From assembly GCA_965205535.1 (NCBI GenBank), contig CBDBHH010000005.1, positions 1,860,001 through 1,924,000 of the forward strand: a stretch of DNA of 64,000 nucleotides, written 5' to 3'. Below, in pieces: positions 32,652 to 41,847 of the stretch. Below the pieces are notes generated by a model. The model was not told where the DNA came from and did no database searches. It was given only the letters and a program-made list of their open reading frames with translations. Numbering within the stretch: the first letter of the stretch is position 1; every line of letters starts with the position of its first letter. The position numbers and the translations under genes were made by a program. This DNA is from UBA8079 sp965205535 (lineage in GTDB: Bacteria; Pseudomonadota; Alphaproteobacteria; UBA6615).

Positions 32652-33530
32652 TTAATGGCCTGCGGATTCTGCGTTGGAAATCAGGGGTTTTCCCCCGGCG
32701 GTCAGCTGTTCGAGCTCGGATTCCAGGGCATCGAGGCGAACAGAGACCAGTATTTTGTCTCCGCTGCGTGAGCGTATGCTGCCGACTTTCTGCTCCCCCA
32801 TAAGAACATTCTCGCCGGGGACCTGGGAGGCGTGGGTGGCCTGAAACGCTGCAAGCCTGCGCTTTACCAGGCCGCGATACTTGGTCCGTGCCGTGAGTTC
32901 CTGGCCCATGTAGCAGCCTTTTTCCCAATCGATGCCGTTCAGCATGTCGAAATTCGATTCCAGCAGCGTCGATTTCTCGACATCCATATCGCGGCTGCCG
33001 TCGGGAATCTCGAGGGATATGCGCAACGCGTCGTAGGTTTCGAACGCGGCTTCGGTCAGGCCTGCCTGCGCCAGCCATTCCAGCGTGTCCGCGCTTGATC
33101 CAATCAGGCGACATCCCATTTCAGATGCGCGCGGATCGGTGAAGGCCAGCGCGTCCGCGACCGGCGCGGAATGCCCGAGGGTCGTCGACAGCCCGAGCAG
33201 TTCATGCGCGCCGTCGCCCAAAACACCAAATACACTGAGGTCGTCGCGTGGTTCGAGTTGTACGTCGGCGCGGAGCTTGAACCGCGAGAGGCGCTGAATA
33301 AGGTCGGCTCCCCGGCCGGCTTCGCAGTCCAGAAGCAGGCTGTCACCGGATTGCGCCACGAAGAAGTCGTGCAGATACTTTCCCTGGGGGGTCAGCAAGG
33401 CGCTGTAGACCGACGTGTCGATGGATGGACGGTCCATGTCCTGGGATACCAGTCCTTGCAGAAATGTCCGTTTGTCGTCGCCGCTGATGGCAAGAACGTC
33501 GCGGGGCAATTTCACAAAGCAGATGGTCAT
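32652..33530 (-). CDS. ygfZ: Folate-binding YgfZ family protein
   Basis: 292 residues. GcvT-like folate-binding fold with the YgfZ signature KGCYMGQELTARTKYRG near residue 195, containing the essential Cys. The N-terminus LAISGDDKRTFLQGLVSQDM and ALLTPQGKYLHDFFVAQSGD are also typical. YgfZ/IBA57 supports assembly or repair of some Fe-S enzymes using a folate. The gene is complete and of usual length. Divergent from the glycosyltransferase operon at 33685, with about 150 bp between. Confidence 0.9.
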   Translation of the reverse strand: MTICFVKLPRDVLAISGDDKRTFLQGLVSQDMDRPSIDTSVYSALLTPQGKYLHDFFVAQSGDSLLLDCEAGRGADLIQRLSRFKLRADVQLEPRDDLSVFGVLGDGAHELLGLSTTLGHSAPVADALAFTDPRASEMGCRLIGSSADTLEWLAQAGLTEAAFETYDALRISLEIPDGSRDMDVEKSTLLESNFDMLNGIDWEKGCYMGQELTARTKYRGLVKRRLAAFQATHASQVPGENVLMGEQKVGSIRSRSGDKILVSVRLDALESELEQLTAGGKPLISNAESAGH

Positions 33531-33684
33531 CGGACATCTTTCATGGCTGGCAGCGGCCAGTCTTTACGCGGTGATGGTGAATAGATAATTGGCCTGTCGC
33601 GTCTGTCTGGCAAGGCGCAGGGGCTATTCTTTTTTCAGCAAGAATTGGTGCAAAGCCGGACACGCGCGTATAAGCCTCAACGTC

Positions 33685-34668
33685 ATGCGAATACTCTATG
33701 TCGGTCCCAACCGGATTGGCGACGCCGTCCTATCGTCCGGTCTTCTGAACTTCCTGAACAGGAACTATCCCGACGCGCGATTTACCGTCGCGTGCGGGGC
33801 GTCGGCAGCGCCCCTGTTCGAAGAACTACCGGGCCTAGAGCGATTGATCCCCATGCACAAAAAACCGCGCGCCGGCCATTGGCGCAGCCTTTGGCGCCAG
33901 GTGGCTGGCCATCGGTGGTCGCTGGTGGTGGATGTGCGGCGTTCAATCATTCCCTGGACAGTGGTGACATCACGACGTGCGATCGCCCCGCCGAGTTCGC
34001 ATCGCGACGATCATGCGGTTGTTGCCTTCTCGCGGACCCTGGGGTTGTCGGAGGATCCGCCGATCCCGCGTCTGTGGACGGGTGAGAAACATCATGCAGC
34101 TGCGACGGAGTTGTTGCCCGAAGGAATGCCCGTTATCGCGGTTGCGCCTACGGCGAACTGGCAGGGGAAAACCTGGCCCGCGGAGCGATTTGTCGAGACG
34201 CTTCAACGTTTGACGGGGCTTTCCGGGTCATCGGCCGACACCATACTGCCGGATGCGGCCATCGCTGTGCTGGGTGCCGAAAGTGAACGCGACGCGGCTG
34301 CACCGGTTCTCGATGCTATTCCGGCGGACAGATGCATCGATCTCGTGGGCACCCAGGACCTGCCGACGATATCTGCATGCCTGCTTCGCTCGGCGCTATT
34401 TGTCGGCAATGATTCGGGCCTGATGCACATGGCCGCCGCCGCGGGCATTCCCACCCTGGGTCTGTTTGGCCCGAGCCGGCCAGAACGCTACGGACCTTGG
34501 GGATCGAGGGCGACCTGGGTCACCACCGAGAAGCCCTATTCCGAGCTTGTGGGCGGGACGGGTTATAATCACCGCACGACGGAAACTCTGATGGACAGCT
34601 TGTCCGTTGATACAGTCGTCAGGGCGTCCGCGAGCCTGTGGCGTCGCGTGGGTGAAGATCAAGAATGA
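33685..34668 (+). CDS. Glycosyltransferase family 9 (heptosyltransferase-like)
   Basis: 327 residues from ATG 33685. The N-terminus MRILYVGPNRIGDAVLSSG is the GT9 start, and the C-terminal donor domain has FVGNDSGLMHMAAAAGIPTLGLFGPS with the ADP-heptose/phosphate-binding GNDSG...A-G-P motif, then PERYGPWG. Transfers a heptose or similar sugar onto lipid A-core at the cytoplasmic face of the inner membrane. First gene of a tight four-gene operon; its stop overlaps the next start by four bases. Confidence 0.87.
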   Translation: MRILYVGPNRIGDAVLSSGLLNFLNRNYPDARFTVACGASAAPLFEELPGLERLIPMHKKPRAGHWRSLWRQVAGHRWSLVVDVRRSIIPWTVVTSRRAIAPPSSHRDDHAVVAFSRTLGLSEDPPIPRLWTGEKHHAAATELLPEGMPVIAVAPTANWQGKTWPAERFVETLQRLTGLSGSSADTILPDAAIAVLGAESERDAAAPVLDAIPADRCIDLVGTQDLPTISACLLRSALFVGNDSGLMHMAAAAGIPTLGLFGPSRPERYGPWGSRATWVTTEKPYSELVGGTGYNHRTTETLMDSLSVDTVVRASASLWRRVGEDQE

Positions 34669-35447
34669 CCGTCCAGGAACATACGCCTCGTTTGTCCGCC
34701 CTTGTGGTCGCACATAATGAAGAGGAACAGCTTGCCGATTGCCTGGCCGGGCTTGCCTTTGCCGATGAAATTGTTGTCGTCCTCGATCGTTGTACCGATC
34801 GCTCGGAAGAGATTGCGGTAGCACATGGCGCCAAGGTCGAGGCGGGGGCGTGGGAAATCGAAGGGGCCCGCAGGAACCGCGGGATCGGGATCTGCACCGG
34901 TGACTGGGTTCTTGAAGTCGATGCCGACGAGCGCGTAACCGCGGATCTGGCGAACGACGTCCGGGCAACGATTGCGGATGCCCCTTACGGTCATTTCCTC
35001 ATCCCGTTCCACAATTATGTCGGGGACCGGCTGGTCGAATTTGGCTGGGGTGCGGCCTGGGGTGTGAGTGCGACGGTGCGCCTGTTTGCGAATGACGCCG
35101 CACGAGGCCCCGCCAAGATTTGGGGCGATCAGCGTATCCACCCCGCGCTTGAACTCAAGGGCACCGCGGGAAGCCTGTCGGCACCAATGGTCCATTATGT
35201 CGATCGGAATATCTCGGACATGATCCAGCGGCTGGACCGCTACACGAGTGCGCGCGCGCGCGATTTGCGTGAATCCGGCGAGATCGGCAGTTTCACGCAT
35301 AATCTTCGGCGGATCTTCTCGCGCTTCTGGAAATGCTATGTCGCCCGGCGCGGCTATCGTGAAGGTCAGTACGGCTTCCTGATTGCCCTGATGGCCAGCC
35401 TGTATCCGATTCTCAGCTATCTCAAAGCCCACCTGGAGGACGAATAA
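34665..35447 (+). CDS. Glycosyltransferase family 2, WaaE/KdtX-like
   Basis: 260 residues. GT-A fold: LSALVVAHNEEEQLADCLAG nucleotide-sugar motif, ADEIVVVLDRCTDRSEEIA, metal-binding VLEVDADERVTADLA (DxD), and the C-terminal helical part with FWKCYVARRGYREGQYGFLI. This is the LPS-core beta-1,4-glucosyltransferase (WaaE) type, whose acceptor is often the first heptose. Overlaps both the GT9 upstream (ATGA) and nearly the GT4 downstream, so the three act in one saccharide pathway, probably core lipopolysaccharide. Confidence 0.87.
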   Translation: MTVQEHTPRLSALVVAHNEEEQLADCLAGLAFADEIVVVLDRCTDRSEEIAVAHGAKVEAGAWEIEGARRNRGIGICTGDWVLEVDADERVTADLANDVRATIADAPYGHFLIPFHNYVGDRLVEFGWGAAWGVSATVRLFANDAARGPAKIWGDQRIHPALELKGTAGSLSAPMVHYVDRNISDMIQRLDRYTSARARDLRESGEIGSFTHNLRRIFSRFWKCYVARRGYREGQYGFLIALMASLYPILSYLKAHLEDE

Positions 35448-35449
35448 CC

Positions 35450-36481
35450 TTGCGACTGCTCCAGGCCATGGCGGGTGCGGAAGTCGGGGGCGCGGAGGCG
35501 TTTTTCGTCCGGCTGGCAATTGCATTTGCCGGTGCCGATGTCGAACAGCGGGTGGTTATCCGTCGGGATTCGGCGCGCGCGCGCGCATTGCGTAATGGCG
35601 GAGTCGAGGCGCTGGAATTACCGTTTGGCGGGCGCATGGATTTCCGTACGCGCCCGGCCTTGCAGCGGGAGATAGAGCGCTACAAACCCGATATCGTTCT
35701 CAGCTGGATGAGCCGTGCGAGTTGGGCGACACCCAAATCGCCGCGTCCCGACGGCTACAAACTGATCGCCCGGCTGGGTGGGTATTACGATCTCAAATAT
35801 TACCGGCATTGCGATTATCTGATCGGCAACACCGAGGAAATCGTCGAGCACATCGCCGGGCAGGGCTTTGACCGGAGCCGGATTGTCTATCTGCCAAACT
35901 TCGTAAACCCGCCCGCATTGCCTGCGATATCGCGGATCGGTTTTGACACTCCGCTGGATGCACCGCTGCTGCTGGCGATGGGTCGACTCCATGAGAACAA
36001 GGCATTCGATGTTCTTTTGCGGGCGCTTGAAAAGCTGCCCGAAGCGTGGCTGTGGATTGCCGGTGAGGGTCCCGAGGCTGCCAATCTGTCGACACTGGCA
36101 GCCGAACTCGGTGTGGCCGATCGCGTACGATTTCTCGGCTGGCGCGACGATTCCGACGCCTTGATGCAGGCTTGCGATATTTTTGTCTGCCCGTCACGCC
36201 AGGAGCCGCTGGGCAATATCGTTCTGGAAGCATGGGCGGTCGGGAAGCCGGTCGTCGCTGCTGCGGCCGCGGGGCCTGTCAGCCTGATCGGCGATGACTT
36301 GGCGGGGCTCATCGTGCCGGTGGATGATCCCGACGGCCTTGCGAGCGGAATTCATACGCTGATTGACGACCCGGCAAATGCGAACCGTCTCGCGGTCGAA
36401 GGGCAGCGGCGATTCGAAGAAAGCTATACGGAGAAGGCTGTCGTCGCGCAGTATCAGAGTTTCTTCGAGCGGGTTGCCTGA
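35450..36481 (+). CDS. Glycosyltransferase family 4
   Basis: 343 residues from TTG 35450, with GGAGG 10 nt upstream at the end of the preceding gene. GT-B fold: N-terminal LLQAMAGAEVGGAEAFFVRL, C-terminal donor domain with LLLAMGRLHENKAFDVLLRA and FVCPSRQEPLGNIVLEAWAV (the E-x7-E retaining motif as EPLGNIVLE). Adds a sugar from a nucleotide donor to the growing saccharide; linkage unknown. Ends two bases before the asparagine-synthetase-like gene. Confidence 0.88.
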   Translation: MRLLQAMAGAEVGGAEAFFVRLAIAFAGADVEQRVVIRRDSARARALRNGGVEALELPFGGRMDFRTRPALQREIERYKPDIVLSWMSRASWATPKSPRPDGYKLIARLGGYYDLKYYRHCDYLIGNTEEIVEHIAGQGFDRSRIVYLPNFVNPPALPAISRIGFDTPLDAPLLLAMGRLHENKAFDVLLRALEKLPEAWLWIAGEGPEAANLSTLAAELGVADRVRFLGWRDDSDALMQACDIFVCPSRQEPLGNIVLEAWAVGKPVVAAAAAGPVSLIGDDLAGLIVPVDDPDGLASGIHTLIDDPANANRLAVEGQRRFEESYTEKAVVAQYQSFFERVA

Positions 36482-36483
36482 CG

Positions 36484-38259
36484 ATGTGTGGAATAGCGGG
36501 TGTCATGGGTTCCGACGGGGCGACCGCGGATGCGGGCGTGCTGCAACGGCTGGTCGATTCACTGCAGCACCGTGGGCCGGACGGCGAGGGCGCGTATACG
36601 GCGCGAAATGTTGCGCTGGGCCAGACCCGTCTTGCCATTATTGACCTGGAGACCGGCAATCAACCGCTCTATGAGCCGGGCGGGGCCGTTCTGGTCGCGA
36701 ATGGCGAAATCTACAACTATGTCGAATTACGCGCACAGATGGAGGGAGAGGCTTTCGCGACCCAGTCCGATTGTGAACCGCCGCTGCATCTGTACCGGAA
36801 ATACGGCCTCGACTTTGTTGATCATCTCCGGGGCATGTATGCCATCGCGCTCTACGATCCGATCGAGGGGCAGCTCGTGTTGGCGCGCGATCCGTTCGGG
36901 ATCAAGCCGCTTTACTATGCCCAGACGGATCACGGCTTTGCATTCGCATCGGAACCACAGGCACTGATCGATTCCGGAATGGTGGCGCCGCAGGTCAATC
37001 CGACCGCGCTTGCCGAATTGCTACAGCTTCAATTCACGACCGGCGCGGAGACAGTGTTCGATTCCATCACGCGGGTGCTGCCGGGAGAATCAGTTGTCGT
37101 GCGCGCCGGTCGGGTGGTTGCGCGCCGGCGTCGGTCCGTATTGCCGTCGGAAGGTCCGGCGGACTGGAGCGAGGAGACCGCGATCGAGCTTCTCGACACG
37201 GCATTGCGCAACAGCGTGGAAGTGCATCAGCGTTCCGACGTGCCCTACGGGATGTTTCTTTCTGGCGGTGTCGACAGTTCAGCACTCCTGGCGTTGATGT
37301 CTGAACTGAATAGCCAACCGGTACAGGCGTTCACCGCGGGGTTTGTCGGGACATCCGTTCCCGATGAGCGCGAACATGCGCGTGAACTGGCCCGGATCAC
37401 CGGTGCGGAGATGACGGACCTGGCAATCAATGCGGATATGTTCTGGCGTGATCTGCCGAAGATCGCCGCGGCGATGGATGACCCGACGGCCGACTATGCG
37501 ATGGTCCCGACATATTTTCTTGCGGAGGCGGTGAAAGCGGCAGGCCTGAAGGTGGTTCTGACCGGTGAAGGCGGAGATGAGTTGTTCGCCGGATACGGCC
37601 GCTACCGCAGTGCCATGCGGCCGTGGTGGCGCGGAGGCCGTGGCATGCGCGCGCGCGGTGTTTTTGATAGCTTGGGCGTGCTGCGCGACCCGCCGACGGG
37701 TTGGCGCGACGGGATCGCAGCTGCAGAACAAACCGCCGACACCGGAACCTACAGCCGCCTTCAGTCTGCCCAGGCCGCAGATTGTGCGGACTGGCTGCCG
37801 AATGATCTGCTAATCAAGGTCGATCGCTGCCTGATGTCCCACGGGGTTGAGGGACGCACGCCTTTCCTGGATCCGGAAGTTGCGGCTGTCGCTTTTCGGT
37901 TGCCGGATCAACTCAAGGTCCGTGATGGACGTGGCAAATGGCTGTTGCGCAAATGGCTCGACGGCATCATGCCCCAGGCGCGTCCGTTTGAGCGAAAGCG
38001 CGGTTTCAGCGTTCCGGTTGCGGAATGGATGGAGGCCGGCGCGCCGGAAATCGGTCCGCTGGTCGCACACCAGCCGGGTATCCTTGAGGTTTGTGACCCG
38101 CGCGCCGTGGAATCACTCTTCTCGAAAAAGGGAAAGCGTCCGGGCTTCGCGGCCTGGGTGTTGCTGTTTTATGCGCTGTGGCATGCGCACCACATGCTTG
38201 GTATCCGCGATTCCGAGAATGTACGCGATGTGCTTGAAGCCGGACGCCGTGCCGCCTGA
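36484..38259 (+). CDS. asnB: Asparagine synthase (glutamine-hydrolysing) family protein
   Basis: 591 residues. N-terminal Ntn-amidotransferase domain with catalytic Cys2 (MCGIAGVMGSDG), QHRGPDGEGAY, LGQTRLAIIDL and NGEIYNY; the synthetase domain has the PP-loop MFLSGGVDSSALLALMSE and GEGGDELFAGYGRYR. Known chemistry: amide transfer from glutamine to an AMP-activated carboxylate. Linked to three glycosyltransferases and 2 bp from the last, so the substrate may be a carboxylated sugar in the saccharide rather than free aspartate (as known for some O-antigen loci); this is an inference. Complete. Confidence 0.88.
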   Translation: MCGIAGVMGSDGATADAGVLQRLVDSLQHRGPDGEGAYTARNVALGQTRLAIIDLETGNQPLYEPGGAVLVANGEIYNYVELRAQMEGEAFATQSDCEPPLHLYRKYGLDFVDHLRGMYAIALYDPIEGQLVLARDPFGIKPLYYAQTDHGFAFASEPQALIDSGMVAPQVNPTALAELLQLQFTTGAETVFDSITRVLPGESVVVRAGRVVARRRRSVLPSEGPADWSEETAIELLDTALRNSVEVHQRSDVPYGMFLSGGVDSSALLALMSELNSQPVQAFTAGFVGTSVPDEREHARELARITGAEMTDLAINADMFWRDLPKIAAAMDDPTADYAMVPTYFLAEAVKAAGLKVVLTGEGGDELFAGYGRYRSAMRPWWRGGRGMRARGVFDSLGVLRDPPTGWRDGIAAAEQTADTGTYSRLQSAQAADCADWLPNDLLIKVDRCLMSHGVEGRTPFLDPEVAAVAFRLPDQLKVRDGRGKWLLRKWLDGIMPQARPFERKRGFSVPVAEWMEAGAPEIGPLVAHQPGILEVCDPRAVESLFSKKGKRPGFAAWVLLFYALWHAHHMLGIRDSENVRDVLEAGRRAA

Positions 38260-38267
38260 CAGACCGG

Positions 38268-38864
38268 TCAATCGAGCAGAATCGGTTTGCCGGATATACG
38301 CAGGTTTTCGAGTATCCCGATGAAATCGAGATCGTCGCCCGCCGGGTTGTCGGTTCGGGCAGGCTGACAGATTCCGCCGCGCAAAAGCTGATCGCCGGCG
38401 CTCTGCGCCAGCGAGGTTTGGCCGAAAACAGAGACGAACACGAAACATGTAACCTGCGTCGAATGTGCGACGACGAATGTGAGATCCCGGCGTATTTGAA
38501 TGTCGTTCGCGTCGAAGCTGATGCCTTGCTGGCGAAGGGCCGGATCCTCGCCATAGAGCCGGTGCAGGTATGCGGGGGTTTTGCTGTCGATGCCGAAGCC
38601 GCCACCAACGAGCGCTTCGTAGACCAGATGTCCGCCCTCCAGCGACCACCGTTCCATATATCTGCTGTGCAGTTCGACACGCTCACGAGACAGCACCCGC
38701 GCCCGCTCGTCTGTGATGGCCAGGCGGGCTTCGCCGGCGGCGATCGGCTGCCATTCCAGCTGGCCCAGTCGCCGTCCCTCAAGGTCCCGGACGGTGGAAT
38801 CCTGAGCACATGCGGTCAGGAGGGCGGCCAGAAGAAGTGTGGCAAGTCGTGGCATCCGGGGCAT
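38268..38864 (-). CDS. Putative outer-membrane lipoprotein
   Basis: 198 residues. Signal peptide with lipobox LLLAALLTAC (Cys19), then a mature part with TVRDLEGRRLGQLEWQPI and beta-rich segments, ending near LENLRISGKPILLD. No family recognised, though the pattern fits alphaproteobacterial envelope lipoproteins. Tail-to-tail with asnB (8 bp apart), so it has its own promoter in the 260 bp upstream that separate it from the thiolase gene. Confidence 0.65.
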   Translation of the reverse strand: MPRMPRLATLLLAALLTACAQDSTVRDLEGRRLGQLEWQPIAAGEARLAITDERARVLSRERVELHSRYMERWSLEGGHLVYEALVGGGFGIDSKTPAYLHRLYGEDPALRQQGISFDANDIQIRRDLTFVVAHSTQVTCFVFVSVFGQTSLAQSAGDQLLRGGICQPARTDNPAGDDLDFIGILENLRISGKPILLD

Positions 38865-39124
38865 GATTGTGTGCCGTCCAAGAATTTAAGAATGTGGGCA
38901 TCCTAGGCGTTGGCAACGGGTTACGCAGGATTTTCGTAAACAATTCAAACTGTTGCTCAATGAGTGGGATCCCGCCCGACTTTTGGCTGACACCTGCCGG
39001 TTGCAGGCCTATATTTCTTGTGAATTTGTGCAGTGCACCTAAGGCTTTCGGCGAAGATTTCGCGCGACCCACTTTGAAACCGGCTCCGAATCAAAGGCGC
39101 CGTTAGAGACCAAGGAGAACACTC

Positions 39125-40285
39125 ATGACCGCATGTATCGTTGGCTGGGACCATCTGAAATTCGGAAAGCGCGTCGACGACGACATCGAGGACATGATCG
39201 TCAGCGTGGCCACGGGTGCCATGCGCGATGCCGGGGTCGAGCCCAAGGATGTGGATGCGATCTATCTGGGCACTTTCGGCGGCGGTTTTGTGAACCAGGA
39301 ATTCCCCGCCTCGCTGGTGCTGCAGGCCCATGAGGATCTTCGTTTCAAGCCGTCGACCCATGTCGAGAATGCCTGTGCGACCGGATCGGCCGCCATCTAT
39401 CAGGGGCTCAACCACATTGCGGCCAAGCGCGGCCGCATCGTCTTGTGTGTCGGGGTCGAGAAGATGACCGACGTCAGCGGCGAGGTGCTCGGCGGTATTC
39501 TTTCCAAGGCGTCATACCTGCGCGAGGAATCGGCCTCGAGCTTTGCGGAGATCTTTGGTCAGATCACTGATGCCTATTTCCAGAAATACGGCGACAAGTC
39601 CGACGCGCTGGCGATGATCGCAGCCAAGAACCACAAGAACGGTTGCGACAATCCCTATGCCCAGCTGCAGAAGGATTTGGGCTATGACTTCTGCCGCAAC
39701 GTGTCGGAGAAGAACCCCGTCGTCGCCGGGCCGCTCAAACGCACCGATTGCTCGCTCGTGTCCGATGGTGCGGCGGCCATCGTGCTGACCGATGTCGATA
39801 CCGCGCTGAAGATGGACAAGGCGGTCTACTTCCGTGCGGCCCAGCATGTGCAGGACTACCTGCCCATGTCGCGCCGGACTGTGATCGATTTCGAGGGGCC
39901 CGCCGAGGCTTTCGCCCGGGCGTTCGCCGAGGCCGGTATCTCGGTCGGCGATCTCGGATTCGCCGAGGTCCATGACTGCTTCACCAGTGCCGAGCTTCTG
40001 ACCTATGAAGCGATGGGCCTGACCGAAAAGGGCCAGGGTGAGACGGCGATCAAGGAAGGCTGGACCTACGCCGACGGCAAGCTGCCGGTGAACCGTTCTG
40101 GCGGCCTGAAGGCCAAAGGCCATCCGCTGGGTGCGACAGGATTGTCGATGCATGCCATCGCGTCCATGCAGCTCACCGGTACGGCCGGCGACCTGCAGCT
40201 CGACAGCCCGAAGCTGGGCGCCGTGTTCAACATGGGCGGATCGGCGGTCTCCAGTTACGTCTCGATCCTCGAGCCGCTGCGCTAG
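39125..40285 (+). CDS. Acetyl-CoA acetyltransferase / SCP2-type thiolase
   Basis: 386 residues, ATG 39125 with AAGGAG. Thiolase fold: nucleophilic Cys in VENACATGSAAIYQGLNHIA, CVGVEKMTDVSGEV, the active HDC motif FAEVHDCFTSAELLTYEAM, and the C-terminal NRSGGLKAKGHPLGATGLS (GHP). The C-terminal Cys of type I thiolases is replaced by GGSAVSSYVSILE, as in SCP2/plant-type thiolases. Cleaves or condenses beta-ketoacyl-CoA. Pairs with the following acrylyl-CoA reductase-like gene, 33 bp later, suggesting a short-chain acyl-CoA pathway. Confidence 0.88.
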   Translation: MTACIVGWDHLKFGKRVDDDIEDMIVSVATGAMRDAGVEPKDVDAIYLGTFGGGFVNQEFPASLVLQAHEDLRFKPSTHVENACATGSAAIYQGLNHIAAKRGRIVLCVGVEKMTDVSGEVLGGILSKASYLREESASSFAEIFGQITDAYFQKYGDKSDALAMIAAKNHKNGCDNPYAQLQKDLGYDFCRNVSEKNPVVAGPLKRTDCSLVSDGAAAIVLTDVDTALKMDKAVYFRAAQHVQDYLPMSRRTVIDFEGPAEAFARAFAEAGISVGDLGFAEVHDCFTSAELLTYEAMGLTEKGQGETAIKEGWTYADGKLPVNRSGGLKAKGHPLGATGLSMHAIASMQLTGTAGDLQLDSPKLGAVFNMGGSAVSSYVSILEPLR

Positions 40286-40318
40286 CATCGCAACACCACG
40301 AACCGGGAATTCGAGAAA

Positions 40319-41317
40319 ATGAGCGAAACGTTCAAGGCCGTCCTGCTGGAGCAGGGCGAGGAAAAAGCGTCTGCGTCGGTCACGGATGTCGCCGTCGATA
40401 CTTTGCCGGAAGGTGATGTCACGGTGGCAGTCGAATATTCGACCATCAACTACAAGGACGGCCTGGTCGTGAACGGCAATACCGGTCGCCTGGTGCGGGA
40501 GTTTCCCCACGTCCCCGGTATCGATTTTGCCGGCACGGTCGAGCAGTCCGACAACCCGGCCTTCGCGGCCGGTGACAAGGTGGTTCTGACCGGGTGGCGC
40601 GTGGGCGAGATCCACTGGGGCGGCCTGGCGCAGAAGGCGCGGGTGAAGGCCGAGTGGCTGGTGCCGTTGCCAGACGGCCTGACGACCCGGCAGGCGATGG
40701 CGGTCGGGACGGCCGGTTTCACATCCATGCTGTGTGTCGATGCGCTGGAGGCCCATGGCCTCGCACCCGAGGCGGGCGAGGTGCTGGTGACCGGCGGTGC
40801 GGGCGGTGTCGGCAGTGTCGCGATCGCCATCCTGGCGAAGCTTGGCTACACGGTCGTGACATCCTCGGGGCGCCGGGAACTTGAAGATTATCTCAAGGAA
40901 CTGGGGGCGTCGGAGGTGATCGATCGCGCGGATCTGTCGGAAGCGGAGTCCCGGCCGCTTGAACGCGAGCGCTGGGCAGGTTGTGTGGATGCCGTTGCGG
41001 GCAAGACGTTGGCGACGGTTCTGGCGCAAATGAAGTATGGCGGCTCGGTGGCGGCCTGCGGATTGGCGGGTGGCAATGCGCTCGAGACGACGGTGCTGCC
41101 GTTCCTGCTTCGCGGGGTGAATATCCTTGGCATCGATTCCGTGATGCAGCCAAAAGAACACAGGTTGCACATCTGGCAGCGTGTTGCAGCGGACCTGCCG
41201 CTCGATAAGCTGGATGCCCTGACCAGCGTAGCACCGTTGGGGGATGTCCCCGATTTGGCCAAATCGATCCTGGCCGGCGATGTGCGCGGCCGCACCGTGA
41301 TCGACGTCAACGCCTGA
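40319..41317 (+). CDS. acuI: MDR-family oxidoreductase (AcuI/YhdH, acrylyl-CoA reductase-like)
   Basis: 332 residues. Zinc-free medium-chain dehydrogenase: STINYKDGLVVNGNTGRLVR and FPHVPGIDFAGTVEQS, NADP-binding VLVTGGAGGVGSVAIAILAK, and C-terminal ILGIDSVMQPKEHRLHIW, all typical of the AcuI/YhdH subfamily, which reduces acryloyl-CoA to propionyl-CoA with NADPH. In marine alphaproteobacteria AcuI detoxifies acrylate from DMSP. Full length; the gene name is by family resemblance. Confidence 0.85.
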   Translation: MSETFKAVLLEQGEEKASASVTDVAVDTLPEGDVTVAVEYSTINYKDGLVVNGNTGRLVREFPHVPGIDFAGTVEQSDNPAFAAGDKVVLTGWRVGEIHWGGLAQKARVKAEWLVPLPDGLTTRQAMAVGTAGFTSMLCVDALEAHGLAPEAGEVLVTGGAGGVGSVAIAILAKLGYTVVTSSGRRELEDYLKELGASEVIDRADLSEAESRPLERERWAGCVDAVAGKTLATVLAQMKYGGSVAACGLAGGNALETTVLPFLLRGVNILGIDSVMQPKEHRLHIWQRVAADLPLDKLDALTSVAPLGDVPDLAKSILAGDVRGRTVIDVNA

Positions 41318-41400
41318 CGTCACGATCGCCATCAGGGTCTCGAGGTAAATCTTCTCTTAACCCGCTGGCGCTAGTTTCAGACCCAACCGAGGTTGGGATC

Positions 41401-41679
41401 ATGAAATCAACGGGCAACAGTTGGCGGGTAGGCGCGGCGCTGGGCGCAGCATTGCTGCTGTCGGCATGTGAAAACCCGTGGCGCGAGTATCTGCCTGATT
41501 TCGACGAGGTGCTTGCGGCCGGTTGGCTGGAAGATGACGCGCCGGTCCCGGTTGTGGTGCCGGTGTACTGCTATGACACGATTGGAACCGCCGATTGCTA
41601 CGACGCACCGCTGGAGGGTGCGGCGAACAGACTCCGCGGTTACGAAGGTCCCCCGCCGCAAATGAAAGACGACCGCTAG
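41401..41679 (+). CDS. Small hypothetical lipoprotein
   Basis: 92 residues with a lipobox LLLSAC (Cys23) after a short signal peptide. The mature part is acidic, contains PVPVVVPVYCYDTIGTADCY (two Cys pairs) and ends in a basic tail with a proline stretch (GPPPQMKDDR). The start ATG immediately follows GGTTGGGATC, a weak ribosome-binding site. Short Pro/Tyr-rich lipoproteins with PVPVYCY-type segments are common in alphaproteobacterial envelopes; function unknown. Stands alone, about 80 bp after acuI. Confidence 0.7.
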   Translation: MKSTGNSWRVGAALGAALLLSACENPWREYLPDFDEVLAAGWLEDDAPVPVVVPVYCYDTIGTADCYDAPLEGAANRLRGYEGPPPQMKDDR

Positions 41680-41847
41680 CGCGCCGTTAGACTGGCGCAT
41701 GCCGTTCGACAATGTGATCACGATCGAACGGACATCGGCGGCACTGCCCTTGTTCTCGACCGTTGCTGCGCGCTAGACAATCGATCGGTATTATTGTCCC
41801 GCAGGCAATATCTGTTGTTCACACGGTCGTTTGGCGACGAGACTGAA

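Noticed and set aside
39512..41332. 606-codon minus-strand frame over the thiolase and AcuI genes
   Set aside because: Antisense shadow of two conserved enzymes; residue composition is typical of high-GC antisense frames.
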